From an uncultured Spirochaetaceae bacterium (GTDB lineage Bacteria > Spirochaetota > Spirochaetia > Treponematales > Treponemataceae): a stretch of 14,517 nucleotides of DNA. Location of the stretch: positions 1-14,517 of the forward strand of contig CACYDQ010000131.1 of the NCBI GenBank assembly GCA_902773215.1, in the 5' to 3' direction. The position numbers were made by a program, and so were the translations under genes. Positions 12,348 through 14,517 of this stretch are shown in pieces; the stretch's first letter is position 1; every line of letters begins with the position of its first letter. The notes under the pieces were generated by a model. That model had not been told where the DNA came from. It searched no databases and saw only the letters and a program-made list of their open reading frames with translations.

Positions 12348-13610
12348 ATGGCGGACATACTGATTCTTTGCAAGGTCGTGGACAACTACGGCGACATTGG
12401 CTTCGTGTACCGGCTGGCCCGCGCCCTGTCCGCTCTGGACGGAACGCTCCGCCTGACCCTTGTCGTGAGCGATTTGCCCTCCTTTGCCTACATGGCCCCG
12501 GGGCTGAATGCCGCCGTGCCCTTCCAGCGCTACGAGGGATGGGACGTACTGGACTGGAATGACGCGGAGACCTGCGCCCGCTGGTGCCGCTCGCATGATG
12601 TCCGCGTCATCCTGGAGTGCTTCCAGTGCGGCCGACCGGACTGGCTGGACGGCTACCTCTTTGGCGGCGGCCTGCCTGCCGGCCAGACTGCGCATATCAT
12701 CAACGTGGAGTACCTGACGGCGGAAAGCTGGGCGGAGGACTTTCACCTGCTCAAAAGCGGAACCCGGTCCGCCATGGTCAGGAAAGTGAACTTCATGCCG
12801 GGCTTTACGGCCCGGACTGGCGGGCTCCTGCTGGACCGGCCGTTCCTGGATTTGCTCGCTGACCGGGCGGGCGCTGCCGGAAAGCTGAAGAATTTCCTGC
12901 CCGCATTTGACCCTGCTGCCTGTAATGTGCTGGTCTTTTCATATGAGAAGGATTTTGCCCCCGTCGTACGGGCCTTTGACCGCTACCATGCTGCGGGCGG
13001 GAAGCTTGAGGCCTGCCTGGCTTCCGGCAGGGGGGCGGCCTCTTTTCTGTCCGCGTATGGCCGGGAAAAATGCAGCTTCCCTCTCATAAGTCTGCCGGGG
13101 CTGCCGCAGGAGGCCTGGGATGCCCTGCTCGTCTCCTGCGATGTCCTTTTTGTCCGGGGGGAGGAGTCCTTTGCCCGCTCCTGCCTTTCCGGTCTGCCTT
13201 TCGTATGGCATGCCTACCGGCAGGATGAGGCATTCCATCTCGTCAAGCTTGCGGCCCTGCTGGAGCGGATGCGGGGTTTCTTTCTGCCGGAGGACTTTTC
13301 CCTGCTGGCAGAGTTTTTTATTCTATATAACAGCGACGATGTGTGTGGTTCATGCGGATGCCAAGGCGGAAACCGTGGGGCGGAGGCGATGGGGGCTGAG
13401 GCCCTGGGGGCGGTCGAATCCCTCTGCCCGGGCCTGCCGGCAAAACTGGCCGACGGGGCCTTTGCTGCCCGCCGCCTGGAAGAGCTGGCTTACGCGTTCC
13501 TGAAGGGGAGGGAGCGTCTTGCCCCCTGCTTCCGGGCGTTTTCCCGGTCGCTCCTGTCCAACGGTGACCTCGCCGCCCGCCTGCTCGCCTATATACAGTC
13601 GGTTGGCTGA
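12348..13610 (+). CDS. earP: EF-P arginine-32 rhamnosyltransferase
   Basis: A 420-residue GT-B-fold, inverting glycosyltransferase that moves rhamnose from dTDP-beta-L-rhamnose to Arg32 of EF-P in the cytosol. The N-terminal signature CKVVDNYGDIGFVYRLAR carries Asp12 and Asp16, matching the functional aspartates of the family. The central PGFTARTGGLLLD (151-163) and the sugar-nucleotide site VRGEESFARSCLSGLPFVWHAYRQDEAFHLVK (269-300, with Glu272) are strong family marks. It is longer than the roughly 380 residues usual for EarP; an extra segment at about 329-368 contains CGSCGC (333-338) and Gly/Ala/Glu-rich repeats. It starts 7 bases after ohrR and is probably in the gpx-ohrR transcript; its substrate, efp, follows after 196 bases. 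dTDP-rhamnose synthesis must be encoded elsewhere. Confidence 0.93.
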   Translation: MADILILCKVVDNYGDIGFVYRLARALSALDGTLRLTLVVSDLPSFAYMAPGLNAAVPFQRYEGWDVLDWNDAETCARWCRSHDVRVILECFQCGRPDWLDGYLFGGGLPAGQTAHIINVEYLTAESWAEDFHLLKSGTRSAMVRKVNFMPGFTARTGGLLLDRPFLDLLADRAGAAGKLKNFLPAFDPAACNVLVFSYEKDFAPVVRAFDRYHAAGGKLEACLASGRGAASFLSAYGREKCSFPLISLPGLPQEAWDALLVSCDVLFVRGEESFARSCLSGLPFVWHAYRQDEAFHLVKLAALLERMRGFFLPEDFSLLAEFFILYNSDDVCGSCGCQGGNRGAEAMGAEALGAVESLCPGLPAKLADGAFAARRLEELAYAFLKGRERLAPCFRAFSRSLLSNGDLAARLLAYIQSVG

Positions 13611-13701
13611 GGGAACGCTTTTTTCCACAAAAAATCCCCGGAATTCCCCGCAACTCACTAAAATTCCGTGCGTTGTACTCTAGTCTCGTTTTTTTATGGT
13701 C

Positions 13702-13710
13702 TGTTATAAT
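13702..13710 (+). promoter_or_regulatory. Distal efp promoter (extended -10)
   Basis: TGT directly before a perfect TATAAT (13705-13710) makes an extended -10 element with no good -35. Transcription from here would give a leader of about 90 nt containing the hairpin at 13734-13755 and, at its end, the proximal promoter. No Shine-Dalgarno lies ahead of efp on that leader either. Confidence 0.45.
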
Positions 13711-13733
13711 GGCGCACCTTAGCTGGAAAACTT

Positions 13734-13755
13734 TTTCCGCGTTTTTGCGCGGAAG
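13734..13755 (+). other. Hairpin in the efp leader region
   Basis: TTTCCGCG (13734-13741) pairs with CGCGGAAG (13748-13755) over eight positions, one of them G-U, closing a TTTTTG loop. No T run follows, so it is not an intrinsic terminator. The rest of the interval 13611-13806 contains no gene I can support. Confidence 0.45.
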
Positions 13756-13770
13756 TACTGCGCTGACCTG

Positions 13771-13799
13771 TTGCAACAAAACGCAAAATTCTATATAAT
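13771..13799 (+). promoter_or_regulatory. Proximal efp promoter positioned for a leaderless transcript
   Basis: TTGCAA (13771-13776), exactly 17 bases, then a perfect TATAAT (13794-13799). The expected start of transcription is 13806 or 13807, the latter being the A of the efp ATG. There is no Shine-Dalgarno upstream. Confidence 0.65.
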
Positions 13800-13806
13800 G
13801 CGTGCT

Positions 13807-14379
13807 ATGCTGACAACAAATGAAATTAAGGTCGGATCGGCTTTCATGTTTGAGGGATCGCCGTTTATCGTGCAGAAGATGCTGGGCCAGAAGTCTGGAC
13901 GCCAGGGCATGACGACCAAGCTTCGCGTCAAGAACATCGTCACCGGCGGAACTCAGGATCTCGGGCTGGATGCAGGCGAGAAGTTTGATGAGGTTGACCT
14001 GGAGCAGAAGAACGTAAAGCTTTCCTACATAGATGGAACGACCTTCCATTTTATGGATCAGGAGAGCTATGATGACGTACCGCTCGAGAAGGATGACCTT
14101 GGTGACAACTGGGGATATATCTCTCCCGATGACGAGTACGATATAAGCATTACCTACTATGAGGGCAAGCCCGTCGGCGTGAACCTCCCCGTCAACGTGA
14201 CGAGGACGATCACCTACTGCGAGCCCGGGGTCAAGGGCGACACTTCCGGTAAGTCCCTGAAGCCCGCCACGCTGGACACCGGCCTTGAGGTCAAGGTTCC
14301 GCTGTTCTGCAACACGGATGACAAGATTGTCGTGGACACCCGCGACGGTTCCTTCGTCGAGCGTGCCAAGGACAAGTAG
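13807..14379 (+). CDS. efp: Elongation factor P with modifiable Arg32
   Basis: A 190-residue, three-domain translation factor that binds between the P and E sites and rescues ribosomes stalled at consecutive prolines. Domain I (1-65) carries the tip loop GQKSGRQG; counting from the ATG at 13807, the modified residue is Arg32, in the SGR context of EarP-modified EF-Ps rather than the PGK of lysine-modified ones. OB domains II and III follow (66-130; 131-190), with the conserved GVKGDTSGKSLKPATLDTGLEV segment split across III. Upstream in-frame ATG codons (for example 13798, overlapping the -10) are disfavoured by promoter position and by the Arg32 numbering. earP just upstream encodes the matching modifying enzyme. 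A strong terminator follows. Confidence 0.96.
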   Translation: MLTTNEIKVGSAFMFEGSPFIVQKMLGQKSGRQGMTTKLRVKNIVTGGTQDLGLDAGEKFDEVDLEQKNVKLSYIDGTTFHFMDQESYDDVPLEKDDLGDNWGYISPDDEYDISITYYEGKPVGVNLPVNVTRTITYCEPGVKGDTSGKSLKPATLDTGLEVKVPLFCNTDDKIVVDTRDGSFVERAKDK

Positions 14380-14398
14380 GCATTTAAATGGTTTTATG

Positions 14399-14442
14399 CG
14401 GGGCGGTGTTTTTTACCTCCTTTGTGTGCCGTCCCGTTTTTT
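14399..14442 (+). terminator. Intrinsic terminator after efp
   Basis: CGGGGCGGTG (14399-14408) pairs with TGCCGTCCCG (14427-14436), ten positions including three G-U wobbles, around an 18-base loop, followed by six T residues (14437-14442). The T run ends exactly where the tRNA begins. Confidence 0.75.
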
Positions 14443-14516
14443 GATCCACTAGCTCAATTGGATAGAGTGACAGCCTCCTAAGCTGTAGGTTGCGCGTTCG
14501 ATTCGCGCGTGGGTCA
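14443..14516 (+). tRNA. tRNA-Arg, anticodon CCT
   Basis: A complete cloverleaf of 74 bases without encoded CCA (the base after the discriminator A is T). The acceptor stem pairs GATCCAC (14443-14449) with GTGGGTC (14509-14515), one G-U. The D stem is GCTC/GAGT, the anticodon stem ACAGC/GCTGT with loop CTCCTAA, and the T stem GCGCG/CGCGC with loop TTCGATT. The anticodon CCT reads AGG (Arg). It abuts the efp terminator, so it has no obvious promoter of its own. Confidence 0.95.
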
Positions 14517-14517
14517 T

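Noticed and set aside
13612..13650. Terminator after earP (T6 at 13619-13624)
   Set aside because: No stable stem precedes the T run; only short GGAA/TTCC pairings can be drawn.
13771..13806. Upstream in-frame starts of efp, including ATG 13798
   Set aside because: They lie in the promoter, and only the ATG at 13807 places the modified arginine at position 32.

Overview
The window looks like a chromosomal piece of a spirochaete, most likely a moderately GC-rich Treponema relative (roughly 55-60% GC by eye). No rRNA or marker is present, so this rests on protein families: a UMP kinase of the archaeal/spirochaete type, a small PUR-domain (DUF3276-like) protein, an EarP/EF-P pair with a modifiable Arg32, and a cysS-ECF sigma neighbourhood that, from memory, resembles one in treponemes. 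I see no phage, transposon, CRISPR array or toxin-antitoxin pair. Most of the window is ordinary core genome; the novelty is in its regulation.

Layout. 1-1418: a HAD phosphatase (+) convergent with triose-phosphate isomerase (-). 1419-2912: a divergent promoter region and a sodium-coupled amino-acid transporter. 2913-3141: a terminator and an unexplained inverted repeat. 3142-6597: a PUR-domain nucleic-acid binder, a membrane-anchored HtrA-type protease and cysteinyl-tRNA synthetase. 6610-9597: an ECF sigma factor, its probable zinc-binding anti-sigma factor (overlapping genes), and an exported protein with two IPT/TIG domains and a transglutaminase-like domain whose catalytic Cys is Ser. 9628-10961: UMP kinase overlapping a lipoprotein glucosaminidase. 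10962-11333: non-coding, with a hairpin, a 22-bp tandem repeat, and a promoter with a palindromic operator. 11334-13610: a thiol peroxidase of the GPx family, an OhrR-type peroxide sensor and EarP, closely spaced and probably one operon. 13611-14379: a leader region and efp. 14399-14516: a terminator and tRNA-Arg(CCT).

Working model. OhrR senses organic hydroperoxide through Cys15 and represses gpx-ohrR (and perhaps earP) through an ATTGTATACAAT palindrome on the gpx promoter. EarP rhamnosylates Arg32 of EF-P, encoded just downstream from its own promoters, to help ribosomes through polyproline stretches. The ECF sigma/anti-sigma pair probably answers an envelope signal, and the exported pseudo-transglutaminase behind it may be part of the response or its sensor.

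The signals I find most worth testing are: the OhrR box with a GPx in place of Ohr; an intrinsic terminator embedded in signal-peptide codons of the transglutaminase-like gene; the Cys-to-Ser change there; the 22-bp repeat array; and -10 boxes lying so close to the start codons of htrA, efp and the transporter that leaderless mRNAs are predicted.
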